Shown: positions 34,279-44,056, numbered from the stretch's first letter. The stretch is 64,000 nucleotides of DNA from Caulobacter sp. FWC26 (GCF_002742645.2 NZ_CP033875.1:2892001-2956000); one strand, 5' to 3'. Numbers and translations: made by a program. Notes: generated by a model from the sequence alone, not told the origin.

Positions 34279-35787
34279 ATGACCCAATCGACCTCGATCC
34301 CTGACGAATCGATCCACCTGGTGGACTCGCGCGATCATGTCGCCACTGCGCTGCGTGATCTCACCACTGGCGAAAAGGTGCGGCTGCACGGCCAGGCGCT
34401 GATCGTCGGCGCGGACATTCCCAAGGGCCACAAGATCGCGACGCGTCCGGTGCGATCCGGCGAGGATGTCTTGAAATACGGCTGGCCGATCGGACGCGCC
34501 ACCCGTGACATCGCGGCAGGCGATCACGTTCACGTCCATAACGTCGCCACCCGCCTCGAAGGCGTAGAGGACTACAGCTTTTCCCCCGCCCCGGTGACAC
34601 GCCCCCCGGCCGCTGATGCAAGAACATTCCAGGGCTTTCGCCGCAAGAACGGCAGGGCCGGGACGCGGAACGAAATCTGGGTTCTGTGCACCGTCGGCTG
34701 CGTCGCCAACACCGCGCGCCGGATCGCAGAAAAAGCCAACCAGCGCTTTAGCGGCCGGGTCGATGGCGTTCATGCCTTCCCCCACCCATTTGGATGCTCG
34801 CAACTCGGCGACGATCTGACCCATACGCGCAAGCTGATCGCCGCGCTGGCCAGTCATCCCAACGCCGGCGGCGTGCTGATCCTGGGCCTCGGCTGCGAGA
34901 ACAACCAGCTCAAGACGCTGCTCGAAAGCGCGCCCGATATCGATCGGGAACGACTGAGAAGCTTCACGACCCAGATGGTCGAGGACGAACTCGAAGATGG
35001 CCTGGCGGCCGTGGAAGCGCTGGTCGAAATCGCCGAGCGCGATCAGCGCGAACCGGTCCCGATCTCCCAACTGGTCGTCGGCCTGAAATGCGGCGGATCG
35101 GACGGCTTCTCGGGAGTCACCGCCAATCCGCTGGTCGGGCGGATCGCCGACAAGGTCGCCGAGGCCGGTGGCACCCCCGTACTGACGGAAATTCCCGAGA
35201 TATTCGGAGCCGAGAACGTTCTTCTGCAGCGCGCCGCGACACAGGAAGTGTTCGACGCTGCGGTCGCGGTCATCGACGATTTCAAGCGCTACTTCATCGA
35301 AGCCAACCAGCCGATCTATGAAAATCCGTCTCCGGGCAATATCGCGGGCGGCATCACCAGCCTCGAGGAAAAATCCCTTGGCGCGGTGCAGAAGGGCGGG
35401 CGCTCGCCGCTCGTGGAAGTTCTGCGCTATGGCGACAAGGTCGGTCGCCACGGCCTGACACTGCTGGAAGCGCCCGGTAATGACGCGGTGTCGTCCACGG
35501 CCCTGACAGCGGCCGGGGCGACGGTGATCCTGTTCACCACCGGCCGCGGAACGCCACTGGGCTTTCCCGCGCCGACCCTGAAGATCGCCTCCAACTCCGG
35601 ACTGGCGCAGCGCAAGCCGGGCTGGATCGACTTCGATGCGGGCCAGGTGCTGGAAGGCGTTTCAATGGACGCTGCGGCTGACCGACTGATGGACCTTGTG
35701 ATCGCAACCGCTTCCGGCAAGGCGACCAAGGCCGAACAGAACGGCGAACGGGAGATCGCGATCTGGAAATCCGGAGTCACCCTCTGA
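34279..35787 (+). CDS. uxaA: Altronate dehydratase
   Basis: A 502-aa UxaA-type dehydratase converting D-altronate to 2-keto-3-deoxygluconate. An N-terminal SAF-like domain (residues 1-90; IPKGHKIATRPVRSGEDVLKYG is typical) precedes the catalytic part with GFRRKNGRAGTRNEIWVL near residue 118, VHAFPHPFGCSQLGDD near residue 165, ILGLGCENNQ near residue 205 and LKCGGSDGFSGVTANPLVG near residue 272; these Cys are candidate metal ligands. Start uncertain: ATG 34246 is in frame, but ATG 34279 gives the family length. Divergent from the LacI-type gene, followed by uxuB. Confidence 0.92.
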   Translation: MTQSTSIPDESIHLVDSRDHVATALRDLTTGEKVRLHGQALIVGADIPKGHKIATRPVRSGEDVLKYGWPIGRATRDIAAGDHVHVHNVATRLEGVEDYSFSPAPVTRPPAADARTFQGFRRKNGRAGTRNEIWVLCTVGCVANTARRIAEKANQRFSGRVDGVHAFPHPFGCSQLGDDLTHTRKLIAALASHPNAGGVLILGLGCENNQLKTLLESAPDIDRERLRSFTTQMVEDELEDGLAAVEALVEIAERDQREPVPISQLVVGLKCGGSDGFSGVTANPLVGRIADKVAEAGGTPVLTEIPEIFGAENVLLQRAATQEVFDAAVAVIDDFKRYFIEANQPIYENPSPGNIAGGITSLEEKSLGAVQKGGRSPLVEVLRYGDKVGRHGLTLLEAPGNDAVSSTALTAAGATVILFTTGRGTPLGFPAPTLKIASNSGLAQRKPGWIDFDAGQVLEGVSMDAAADRLMDLVIATASGKATKAEQNGEREIAIWKSGVTL

Positions 35788-35804
35788 AATCCGCAAAGCT
35801 GGAT

Positions 35805-35819
35805 TGCCACCGGTGTCCA
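35805..35819 (+). promoter_or_regulatory. Hexuronate operator upstream of uxuB
   Basis: TGCCACCGGTGTCCA, 13 of 15 matching the 34213 copy. It lies in the 85-bp gap between uxaA and uxuB, implying that uxuB can be controlled separately or that repression is reinforced inside the operon. Confidence 0.6.
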
Positions 35820-35872
35820 AACTGGCTCATCTACCGTCCCGCCCTTCCCTAACGAAACTCCAGGCGTGTCCT

Positions 35873-37321
35873 TTGACTGCTTCCTTCGTCACGACCCAAG
35901 CCCTCCGCCTCAGCGCCACCAGCTATCCCGGCGCGATCCCCGGCGTGGCCATTCCCGGCTACGACAGAGACAAGATTCAGGTCGGTGTGGTGCACTTCGG
36001 TCCGGGCGCATTCCATCGCGCTCACCAAGCCTACTATTTCGACAAGCTGCTGGAGCACGACCCGCGCTGGGGCGTGTGCGCCGTGTCGCTCAAGAGCCCC
36101 GGCGTCCGGGATGCGCTGGAGCCCCAGGATGGCCTCTACACCCTGGCCCAGCTTGACGCCGACACGACCTTCCGCGTCATGGGCTCGATCCTGGAAGTGT
36201 TGGTGGCTCCCGAAGATCCGCCCTCCGTGTTCGCGCGTCTCGCCGCGCCGACCACTCGCTTGGTCACCCTGACCGTGACCGAAAAAGGCTACACGCTGTC
36301 GCCTGACGGGGGACTGGACGAGAACCATCCCGACATCATCCATGATCTGGCCAATCCACGCGAACCCCGGAGCGCCGTCGGCTACATTGTGGAAGGTCTG
36401 CGCCGCCGTTTCGCCGCCGGGCTCGCGCCGTACGCGGTCGTGGCCTGCGACAACCTCGCCGACAACGGCTGGCGGCTGAAAGCCGCAGTGGTCGCCTATG
36501 CCGGCAAGCTGGATGAGGAACTCGCCCGCTGGATAGACCACGAGGGCCGCTTTCCGCGGACGATGGTCGACAGCATTACGCCGGCGACCGATGATGCGCT
36601 ACGCGCCCGCGTTCTCGCCGCCACCGGACTGGAAGACGCTTGGCCGATCCAACGCGAGGCCTTCACCCAGTGGGTGGTCGAGGACGTGCTGCCAGCGGAC
36701 GGCCCCGACCTCGCCAGCGTCGGCGTCATCCTGACTGACGATGTTCGTGGGTTCGAGCGCGCCAAGCTAAGGCTGCTGAATGGCGTCCATTCAACGCTCG
36801 CCTATGTCGGCCTGCTGCGCGGCCATGAGACGGTCTTTGAAGCCGTCAGTGATCCCGCCCTCGCCGCCCTCGCGCAGGACATGATGGCCAACGACATCAT
36901 CCCGACGCTGACGCCACCGCGCGGCCTGGACCTGCAGAGCTATGCCGACGCGATCCTGGCGCGTTTCCGGAATCCGGAGATCCGCCATCTGCTCTCGCAG
37001 ATCGCCTGGGATGGCTCGCAGAAGCTGCCGTTCCGGATTCTGGGAACCCTCACCGAGACTTTGGAGGCTGACCGGTCCATTGAACGTCTGGTGGTTCCTC
37101 TAGCGGCCTGGATGCGCTTTATCGCTCGCCGCGCCGAGGCGGGTGAGATGATCGTCGATCCGCTGCAGGAACGCCTGTCGGCTCTGGGCGCGGCGGCGAC
37201 CGGCGAAGCCAAGACCGACGTCGCCGCGTTCCTGGCGCTGGACACGGTGTTCCCCGCCGCGCTCTCGGAAAATCCAACCTTCGTGGCGGCGCTCGAAACG
37301 GCCTATGCCAACCTGAGCTAA
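35873..37321 (+). CDS. uxuB: Mannitol-dehydrogenase-family oxidoreductase, probable fructuronate reductase
   Basis: A 482-aa NAD-dependent polyol/uronate reductase. GVVHFGPGAFHRAHQAYY near residue 38 is the Rossmann motif of the family, VTLTVTEKGYTLSPDGG near residue 137, VVACDNLADNG near residue 190 and KLRLLNGVHSTLAYVGLL near residue 300 (catalytic Lys region), and AWDGSQKLPFR near residue 378. Closest in pattern to E. coli UxuB (fructuronate to mannonate). Start is TTG 35873, since the frame upstream crosses the operator and no ATG/GTG fits. As the adjacent dehydratase acts on altronate, reduction of tagaturonate is an alternative. The stop overlaps that of the convergent gene. Confidence 0.85.
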   Translation: MTASFVTTQALRLSATSYPGAIPGVAIPGYDRDKIQVGVVHFGPGAFHRAHQAYYFDKLLEHDPRWGVCAVSLKSPGVRDALEPQDGLYTLAQLDADTTFRVMGSILEVLVAPEDPPSVFARLAAPTTRLVTLTVTEKGYTLSPDGGLDENHPDIIHDLANPREPRSAVGYIVEGLRRRFAAGLAPYAVVACDNLADNGWRLKAAVVAYAGKLDEELARWIDHEGRFPRTMVDSITPATDDALRARVLAATGLEDAWPIQREAFTQWVVEDVLPADGPDLASVGVILTDDVRGFERAKLRLLNGVHSTLAYVGLLRGHETVFEAVSDPALAALAQDMMANDIIPTLTPPRGLDLQSYADAILARFRNPEIRHLLSQIAWDGSQKLPFRILGTLTETLEADRSIERLVVPLAAWMRFIARRAEAGEMIVDPLQERLSALGAAATGEAKTDVAAFLALDTVFPAALSENPTFVAALETAYANLS

Positions 37322-37878
37322 CGCGTAACGCCGCGCGCGGTCAGCACCGGCACGACGGTGCTGACCAGGATCTGAAGATCAAACAGGAACGACTGGCGGC
37401 GCAGATATTCGGCGTCGAGCGCGACCTTGTCGGGAATGGCCAGTTCATCCCGCCCATTGATCTGAGCCCAACCGGTCACGCCGGGCCGTAGACTATCGAC
37501 CCCCGCCGCCTGGCGCGCCGCGATCAGGTCGTGCTGGTTGAAGAGGGCGGGACGCGGGCCAACCAGGCTCATGTGGCCGATGAACACACTCCACAGCTGG
37601 GGGAGTTCATCCAGGCTGAGCTTGCGCATGGCGCCGCCGATGGGTGTGAGCCATTGGTCGGGATTGTCCAGCAGGTGCGTGGCCACCTCGGGCGTGTCGA
37701 TCCGCATGGTGCGGAACTTGGGCATCGGAAACAGCGCCGACGCCCGCCCGACACGTTGAGACCAGTAGAGACCCGGCCCTGGCGACGTCGCTCGCACCAG
37801 CAGCCAGAGCAGCGCGAGTGGCGTGGCCAGAACGACCAGCCCGACCCCCGCCGCCACCATATCGAAGGCGCGCTTCAC
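37318..37878 (-). CDS. Small bacterial sugar transferase (PglC-like phosphoglycosyl transferase)
   Basis: A 186-aa monotopic phosphoglycosyl transferase that loads a sugar phosphate onto undecaprenyl phosphate. It starts at GTG 37878 and has one N-terminal membrane helix (residues 7-28), then SPGPGLYWSQRVGRASALFPMP, FRTMRIDT near residue 55, the catalytic Asp-Glu in KLSLDELPQLW near residue 90, and MSLVGPRPALF near residue 105. It lacks the four-helix N-terminal extension of WcaJ/PssY-type enzymes, so it resembles minimal PglC. Eight bases downstream of tipN, so probably co-transcribed with it. Sugar and pathway unknown. Confidence 0.9.
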   Translation of the reverse strand: MKRAFDMVAAGVGLVVLATPLALLWLLVRATSPGPGLYWSQRVGRASALFPMPKFRTMRIDTPEVATHLLDNPDQWLTPIGGAMRKLSLDELPQLWSVFIGHMSLVGPRPALFNQHDLIAARQAAGVDSLRPGVTGWAQINGRDELAIPDKVALDAEYLRRQSFLFDLQILVSTVVPVLTARGVTR

Positions 37879-37886
37879 GCGACGCC

Positions 37887-40553
37887 CTAGGCCAGATCGC
37901 CGCTGGCCGCGTCGAGCAACAGATAGGCCCGCCCTGCGTCGGACGACAGCAGCGCCGCCAGCAAGAAGCCCTCGCGGTCCTGACCCGCTGCTTCCTCGAT
38001 CATGCCCGCATAGCGCTTGAGGAAGCGCTCAGTGTTGCTCTTAAGGGTGGCGTCGGAGAATAGCCGGCGCACGAGGCGACGGATCGCCGCCGGCGCCAGG
38101 CGCTTGACCACCTCCCGCGCGCCGACGGAGTCCCGCGTTTGCAGCGCCGCGGCGATCTCGTCGATACGACCGCGCGGCAACAGAGCGTGGGGGTCGATGC
38201 CCATGGCTGTGATCTCGGCGGCGAGCTTTTCACCCAACCCCGCATCGCCCGGCGTGCTGTTCTCGATGCCCGACAACAGGCTGCGCCAGCTCCAGTTTCC
38301 TTCCGCGTCGGCCTCGGACGGAGATCCCCCGGCCTGTTTACGGGCTGAGGCCTGCTCGAACACCGAGCGGAATTCCTGATCGGTCGCCGTGGGCGTGAGG
38401 CGCAAACGCCGCCGATCCAACGGCGGCTCGTCCTCGTCGTCGAATTCAGCGATCGGCAGCGCGGCCGGCGTCGGCGCGGGCGGGGTTGGCGGCGGTGCGG
38501 CGGCGCGACTCCGCGTTGGCGGGGCCAGCGTCGCGGCGCGCGCCGCAACAGTCGAAACGCCGGAAGCCGTCACAGCCCCCGCCGCCTCGCTCAGCATCTC
38601 GTAGTTGCGACGAACCCGCTCCTGGAAGGCCTGATCGATGGCCGCCGTTTCCTCGGCCGTGCGACGCACGGCGTTCATCAGCTGCTCGACGCCCTGCTCG
38701 ATCGCGATACGAACCTCCCCGGCCTTCTGCAGGGCTTCGGCGGGCAGGTCTGCGGTGCGCCGGCTGATCTCGGCCAGCATCACCTCAAGCTCGTCCAACG
38801 TCCCGCGTGCGGTCTGCACCGAGTCCTGAAGCTTCTGCGCAGTGCGCGCGCCGGCCTGCTCGACCATTTGGGCGGAGTGCTCGATGATGTCGCGCGCCTC
38901 CTCCATCCGAGACTCGAACACCGCGTCCGCCTTCTGACCGGCGGCGAAGGCGATCTCGTTAAGTTGGTCGACACGGCTGCGCGCCGCTTCGACACGCGCC
39001 TCAACGCTCTCGCTGGCCTTCAGAGCCGCCTCAGCCATGGCTTCCATGGCCGCCTTGAGTTCCTCTTCCAGCAGGGAGCGCTGGTTTTCGGCGACGTCGC
39101 CAATCGTCTCCAGCGTCTTCTTGGTTTCCTCGGTTAGGGCGTCGCGCTGAGCCTTGGCGCCATCGGCCATCTCGCGGAACTGGTCCGCCGCCGCGCTGAT
39201 CAGACCGCGCAGGATCTCCGCGCCCATGGCCGCTGTGTCCGACAACTCGGTCGCGCCGACGCGGGTGTAGGCCACGAATTCGGTCAGCTGCGCCGTCCGC
39301 GTTTCGGCCTCGGCCGCGAAGTCCTCCTGCTCCGAACGCAGCGCCTGACTGATTTCGACCAGCGCGGCCCGTTGCGCCGCGAGCGTCTTTTCGACCGAAG
39401 CCACCTGGTCCCCGACGCCGACGCCAGCGGTCTCCAGACGCGCGATCTGTCTTGAAAGGTCCTCAGCCCCGACGCGAGCGGCGTCGGACGCCTCGGCGGC
39501 GGCGGCGGCGAGATCGGCTGCGCGGGCGGCCAAGGCCGCTTCGGCTTCACGCAGTTGAGTCTCGGCCAGATCGGACGCCTCGGCGACCATTCGGGCCTGG
39601 CTGCCGATCGCGTCGACCACCGCCGTCGAGCGTGCATCCAGGGACAGCGAGAGGGTCTCCATCGCCGAGCGCTCGTGGCTCAGGCCTTGCGCCAGCTGAT
39701 TGGCCATACGCGCGGACTCAGCGGCGGCGTCCGCGAGGCGCGCCGTCTCCTCGGCCAAGGCCTTGCGGAGCGAGATAATGTGCTCGCGTGCGCGCTCGGC
39801 CGCTGCGGCGGCCTCGTCCACGCCCTGGCGCATGGCGTCCACAGCGTTCGTGGCGCCGGCGGCGGCGAAGGCGGCGGGGGTGACCAGTCGGTCGGTCAGG
39901 GTTCGGTTGCGTCGCAATTCGTCCGAAATACCGTTCGCCTGACGAAGCAGGTACGCGCCCAGCAAGGTCAGTAAGGCTGGCCCGATCGCCAGACCTGCGA
40001 ACACCATCAGTGCAAAGCCTTCGATCTTGAAGGCCGGCACGCCGCGGGCATAACCCAGCGCGAAGGCGATCGGAGCCAGCGCCCAGAGCGCCGCGACCGC
40101 CGTCGCCAAAGTCCAGAAGAGGACGCCGGACATGCGACGCGGAACCGGCTCGGCTTCGAGGGCGATGGCCGGATCAGATGCGGAATCGCGCAGATCCAGC
40201 GCCGCCTCGCGCCCGCGCGTCGTCGCCGCAGCTTCGGTCGGGGTCGCCTGTTCGACGATGGGCGCCGGCGGTTGGGGCGTCGCCGCTAGCGACTGAGCAG
40301 CCCTCGCTTCAGGCTCGGCGATCCTCGCCTGCTCGGCTTCCCGGCGACGCCGAGAGCGCGCGGAGGTCGGGGGCGGCACGGCGAGGTCATCCGCGCGCTG
40401 ATCAAGCGTTAACGGCTCGCTAACAGGCGCATCGTCCTCCGGCGCCACGGACGCTGCCGGCTCCGGGAATTCAGGCGTGGTCTTGGGTTCCTCGGGAGGG
40501 ATCTCCGTCGGCGTCGCGGAGAAATCGAGCGGTTGGCGCTTCTTAGGCTTCAT
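37887..40553 (-). CDS. tipN: Polarity factor TipN
   Basis: An 888-aa protein with the architecture of Caulobacter TipN, a birth scar/new-pole marker that orients the division axis, flagellum placement and chromosome segregation. Residues 1-140 are Pro/acidic/Arg-rich and likely disordered. Two transmembrane helices follow at about 142-168 and 178-203, then a very long Ala/Glu-rich coiled coil (about 215-690), a Pro/Ala linker and a helical C-terminal domain. ATG 40553 gives 888 codons, the length I recall for C. crescentus TipN. An ATG six codons earlier is less likely. Confidence 0.9.
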   Translation of the reverse strand: MKPKKRQPLDFSATPTEIPPEEPKTTPEFPEPAASVAPEDDAPVSEPLTLDQRADDLAVPPPTSARSRRRREAEQARIAEPEARAAQSLAATPQPPAPIVEQATPTEAAATTRGREAALDLRDSASDPAIALEAEPVPRRMSGVLFWTLATAVAALWALAPIAFALGYARGVPAFKIEGFALMVFAGLAIGPALLTLLGAYLLRQANGISDELRRNRTLTDRLVTPAAFAAAGATNAVDAMRQGVDEAAAAAERAREHIISLRKALAEETARLADAAAESARMANQLAQGLSHERSAMETLSLSLDARSTAVVDAIGSQARMVAEASDLAETQLREAEAALAARAADLAAAAAEASDAARVGAEDLSRQIARLETAGVGVGDQVASVEKTLAAQRAALVEISQALRSEQEDFAAEAETRTAQLTEFVAYTRVGATELSDTAAMGAEILRGLISAAADQFREMADGAKAQRDALTEETKKTLETIGDVAENQRSLLEEELKAAMEAMAEAALKASESVEARVEAARSRVDQLNEIAFAAGQKADAVFESRMEEARDIIEHSAQMVEQAGARTAQKLQDSVQTARGTLDELEVMLAEISRRTADLPAEALQKAGEVRIAIEQGVEQLMNAVRRTAEETAAIDQAFQERVRRNYEMLSEAAGAVTASGVSTVAARAATLAPPTRSRAAAPPPTPPAPTPAALPIAEFDDEDEPPLDRRRLRLTPTATDQEFRSVFEQASARKQAGGSPSEADAEGNWSWRSLLSGIENSTPGDAGLGEKLAAEITAMGIDPHALLPRGRIDEIAAALQTRDSVGAREVVKRLAPAAIRRLVRRLFSDATLKSNTERFLKRYAGMIEEAAGQDREGFLLAALLSSDAGRAYLLLDAASGDLA

Positions 40554-40725
40554 ACACAGCCAGGGTCCCAAGACGGGGCATAAAAGGGGCGTCGGCGAGG
40601 GGGCGTGGGTAGAACGTCGCGCGCCGAACCCCTCCTTCGCGTGTTACATGAACCTAACGGCGAAAAGCCTTGGGGAAAAGCGGCTTTGGTTGCGTTCTCG
40701 AGGGTTGCGACGCCAGGGCGCGGGT

Positions 40726-40932
40726 TCAGGCGTCGCGTTTCGTCCGTTGGGGGCCGTTCAGGGCGACCGGGTCCGCCGGAACGGCCGCATCGCGGGAACG
40801 GCTGACCGTTCGCGCTTGCGTTGATTTGGCGTGAGGACAGACGGCGTGCTCGACCACGACGCCGAACTGGCAGAGCGCAAATGACGACAGCCAGACGACC
40901 GCCACGGCCAACATTTCCGCCAGGAAGCTCAT
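40726..40932 (-). CDS. Small membrane protein, unknown
   Basis: A 68-aa frame from ATG 40932, preceded by GAGGCGAG. The N-terminal 26 residues (MSFLAEMLAVAVVWLSSFAL) form one hydrophobic helix, followed by a polar, basic tail with two Cys. No family recognised. It lies between tipN and cysD, and its 5' side faces a 275-bp gene-free gap (40933-41207) that holds the cysD leader. Confidence 0.45.
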   Translation of the reverse strand: MSFLAEMLAVAVVWLSSFALCQFGVVVEHAVCPHAKSTQARTVSRSRDAAVPADPVALNGPQRTKRDA

Positions 40933-41077
40933 AGCTCGCCTCACGATCCGATAGCGACGTTATGCGAGAACCCCATGGCTTCGGCGAGTGAAATTTTGGT
41001 CATGAAGCGCCCGCCTTTCCGAGCCGGCGCCACGGCATCTGACAGCGCCCCCAGAATTACGACGGTTGTCGACGCGT

Positions 41078-41124
41078 CTGCTCGGGCCTAGGTGCCAGCC
41101 TAAGGCCGGCGCGCCCTTGAGCAG
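41078..41124 (+). promoter_or_regulatory. Hairpin in the cysD leader
   Basis: CTGCTCGGGC (41078-41087) pairs with GCCCTTGAGCAG (41113-41124) with a TT bulge; the loop contains a further GGCCT / AGGCC stem. It lies 84 bp before the chosen cysD start. No known riboswitch was recognised. Confidence 0.35.
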
Positions 41125-41207
41125 GCGTCATGCCGGAGATTTTTCCTTTGCGGACCCCAGCCTTGGCCCTTACGCAACTTGCACCCGCCGCCTCTCCGCC
41201 GGACCCG

Positions 41208-42143
41208 ATGACGCCCGATCTCACCCAGGCAGCGATGACTCCAGCGCGTTTGACTCATCTCCAACGCCTGGAGGCCGAGAGCATCCACATCCTTCGCGAG
41301 GTCGCCGCGGAGTGCGAGCGGCCGGTTATGCTCTACTCAATCGGCAAGGACAGCGCTGTGATGCTGCACCTGGCCGCCAAGGCGTTCTATCCAAGCAAGC
41401 CGCCCTTCCCGCTGCTGCACGTCGACACGACCTGGAAGTTCCGGGAGATGTACGCTTTGCGGGATCGGATCGCCTCGGAGCTCGGCTTCGACCTGCTGGT
41501 CCACAAGAACCCGGACGCCGAGGCGCGCGGGATCAATCCGTTCGATCACGGCAGCGCGGCGCACACCGACCTTTGGAAAACCGAGGGCCTCAAGCAGGCA
41601 CTGACGAAGTACGGCTTCGATGCGGCCTTCGGCGGCGCCCGCCGCGATGAGGAAAAGAGCCGCGCCAAGGAGCGGGTCTTCTCCTTCCGCACGGCCGAGC
41701 ACCGTTGGGACCCCAAGAACCAGCGCCCGGAGCTTTGGAACCTCTACAACACCCGCAAGCATCCGGGCGAAAGTCTGCGCGTCTTCCCGATCTCCAATTG
41801 GACCGAACTCGATGTCTGGCAGTACATCCATCTGGAGAACATCCCGATCGTGCCGCTGTACTTCGCGGCCGAGCGACCGGTGGTCGAGCGCGACGGCGCG
41901 CTGATCATGGTCGACGACGACCGCTTCCGCCTGCGTGAAGGCGAAGTCCCGCAGATGAAGAGCGTTCGGTTCCGCACCCTGGGCTGCTACCCGCTGACCG
42001 GCGCCGTCGAAAGCACGGCCGCCACCCTGCCCCAGGTCATCCAGGAAATGCTGCTGACCACCACCAGCGAGCGCCAGGGCCGCGTCATCGACCATGACCA
42101 GTCCGCCTCGATGGAGAAGAAAAAGCAGGAGGGCTACTTCTGA
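41208..42143 (+). CDS. cysD: Sulfate adenylyltransferase subunit 2 (CysD)
   Basis: A 311-aa ATP-sulfurylase subunit of the PP-loop (PAPS reductase-like) fold that activates sulfate to adenosine 5'-phosphosulfate with Cys[21 protein letters not shown] is the typical start of the domain, [18 protein letters not shown] near residue 40 the PP-loop, and [20 protein letters not shown] near residue 142 and [17 protein letters not shown] near residue 256 are conserved. Starts at 41130, 41208 and 41235 are all possible; 41235 would give the 302 aa of E. coli CysD. Its TGA overlaps the cysNC start (TGATG). Confidence 0.93.
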   Translation: MTPDLTQAAMTPARLTHLQRLEAESIHILREVAAECERPVMLYSIGKDSAVMLHLAAKAFYPSKPPFPLLHVDTTWKFREMYALRDRIASELGFDLLVHKNPDAEARGINPFDHGSAAHTDLWKTEGLKQALTKYGFDAAFGGARRDEEKSRAKERVFSFRTAEHRWDPKNQRPELWNLYNTRKHPGESLRVFPISNWTELDVWQYIHLENIPIVPLYFAAERPVVERDGALIMVDDDRFRLREGEVPQMKSVRFRTLGCYPLTGAVESTAATLPQVIQEMLLTTTSERQGRVIDHDQSASMEKKKQEGYF

Positions 42144-44050
42144 TGGCGCACCAGTCCGCCCTCATCGCCGAAGATATCGAAGCCTATCTGCACCAGCATC
42201 AGCACAAGTCGCTGCTGCGCTTCATCACCTGCGGCAGCGTCGACGACGGCAAGTCCACCCTGATCGGCCGACTGCTGTACGACAGCAAGATGATCTTCGA
42301 GGACCAGATGGCGGCCCTTGAGGCCGACTCCAGAAAGGTTGGCACCCAAGGTGGGGCGATCGATTTCGCCCTGCTGGTCGACGGCCTGGCCGCCGAGCGC
42401 GAGCAAGGCATCACCATCGACGTCGCCTACCGCTTCTTCTCGACCGAGAAGCGCAAGTTCATCGTCGCCGATACGCCCGGGCACGAGCAGTACACGCGCA
42501 ATATGGTCACCGGCGCCTCGACCGCCGACGCGGCCGTGATCCTGATCGATGCGCGCAAGGGCGTGCTGACCCAGACCCGTCGTCACAGCTATCTCGTCAG
42601 CCTGCTGGGCATCCGCCACGTGGTCCTGGCGGTGAACAAGATGGACCTGGTCGGCTGGGACCAGACCGTCTTCGACGCCATTGTCGCCGACTATCGCGCG
42701 TTCGCCGAGCAGATCGGTCTTTCGGTGTTCACCCCGATCCCGATCTCGGGTCTGGGCGGCGACAACATCGCCACGCGCAGCGAGGCGACACCCTGGTTCG
42801 ACGGTCCGATCCTGATGGACTGGCTGGAAGCCGTTGAGGTCGAGGACGACCTTCAGGCCAAGCCCTTTCGCATGCCGGTGCAGTGGGTAAACCGCCCCAA
42901 TCTCGACTTCCGGGGGTTCTCGGGCCTCATCGCGTCGGGCGCGATCAAGCCCGGCGATCGCATCCGCGCCCTCCCTTCGGGTCGTGAAAGCCGGGTGGCG
43001 CGGATCGTCACGCTGCCGGGTGATCTCGACCAGGCGGTCGCCGGCCAGTCGGTCACCTTGACGCTGGAAGACGAGATCGACATCTCGCGCGGCGACGTTA
43101 TCGCGACCGCCGACGCCCCGGCCCCTGTCGCCAATCAATTCGAGGCGACCATCGTCTGGATGGACGACGAACCCTTGCCGCCCGGCCGGACCTATCAGCT
43201 GAAACTCGGGGCTCGGACCGTTGGCGCCAGCATCACCGACATCAAGCACCGGGTGAACGTCAACACGCTTGAGAAAGCCGCCGCCAAACGCCTCGAGCTG
43301 AACGAGATCGGCCTGTGCAACCTGTCGGTCGATCAGGCGATCCCGTTCGAGGCCTATGCCGACAACCGCCAGATGGGCGGCTTCATCCTGATCGACCGCC
43401 TGTCGAACCGCACGGTCGGCGCGGGCATGATCAACTTCGCCCTGCGGCGCGCCGACAACATCCATTGGCAGCACACCGACGTCAGCAAGGTCTCGCGGGC
43501 CGCCCTGAAGCGCCAGCGGGGACAGGTGGTGTGGCTCACCGGTCTGTCGGGCGCGGGCAAGTCGACGATCGCCAACCTTGTCGAGAAGCGCCTGCACGCC
43601 CTGGGTCGCCACACCTATCTGCTGGATGGCGACAATGTCCGCCACGGCCTGAACAAGGACCTCGGGTTCACCGAGGAGGATCGCGTCGAGAACATCCGCC
43701 GGGTGGCCGAGGTCGCCAAGCTGATGGTCGATGCGGGCCTGATCGTGTTGACCGCCTTCATCTCGCCGTTCCGGGCCGAGCGCCAGCTGGCGCGCGACCT
43801 GATGGAGCCCGGCGAGTTCATCGAGGTCTTTGTCGACACGCCGCTGGCCGTCGCCGAGGCGCGGGACGTCAAGGGCCTCTACAAGAAGGCTCGGTCGGGT
43901 CAGCTGAAGAACTTCACCGGCGTTGACAGCCCCTATGAAGCGCCGGAAACGCCGGAGCTGCGCATCGACACGACCGCGATCGATCCCGTCGAGGCGGCCG
44001 AGCGGATCGTGGCCTGGCTGGAGGGCCAGGAGATCGACTACACGATCTGA
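42143..44050 (+). CDS. cysNC: Bifunctional sulfate adenylyltransferase subunit 1 / APS kinase (CysNC)
   Basis: A 635-aa fusion. The CysN part (1-440) is an elongation-factor-like GTPase: [19 protein letters not shown] near residue 31 (P-loop), [15 protein letters not shown] near residue 88, [12 protein letters not shown] near residue 110 and NKMDLV near residue 165. The CysC part (about 450-635) is APS kinase: [20 protein letters not shown] near residue 465, [15 protein letters not shown] near residue 493 and [16 protein letters not shown] near residue 535. Together they take sulfate to PAPS for cysteine synthesis. Fused CysNC is common in alphaproteobacteria. Confidence 0.96.
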   Translation: MAHQSALIAEDIEAYLHQHQHKSLLRFITCGSVDDGKSTLIGRLLYDSKMIFEDQMAALEADSRKVGTQGGAIDFALLVDGLAAEREQGITIDVAYRFFSTEKRKFIVADTPGHEQYTRNMVTGASTADAAVILIDARKGVLTQTRRHSYLVSLLGIRHVVLAVNKMDLVGWDQTVFDAIVADYRAFAEQIGLSVFTPIPISGLGGDNIATRSEATPWFDGPILMDWLEAVEVEDDLQAKPFRMPVQWVNRPNLDFRGFSGLIASGAIKPGDRIRALPSGRESRVARIVTLPGDLDQAVAGQSVTLTLEDEIDISRGDVIATADAPAPVANQFEATIVWMDDEPLPPGRTYQLKLGARTVGASITDIKHRVNVNTLEKAAAKRLELNEIGLCNLSVDQAIPFEAYADNRQMGGFILIDRLSNRTVGAGMINFALRRADNIHWQHTDVSKVSRAALKRQRGQVVWLTGLSGAGKSTIANLVEKRLHALGRHTYLLDGDNVRHGLNKDLGFTEEDRVENIRRVAEVAKLMVDAGLIVLTAFISPFRAERQLARDLMEPGEFIEVFVDTPLAVAEARDVKGLYKKARSGQLKNFTGVDSPYEAPETPELRIDTTAIDPVEAAERIVAWLEGQEIDYTI

Positions 44051-44056
44051 AGTCGC

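Noticed and set aside
40407..40422. A near CtrA box (TTAA-N7-CTAA) within tipN
   Set aside because: It lies inside coding sequence about 130 bp after the start, and the second half is imperfect.
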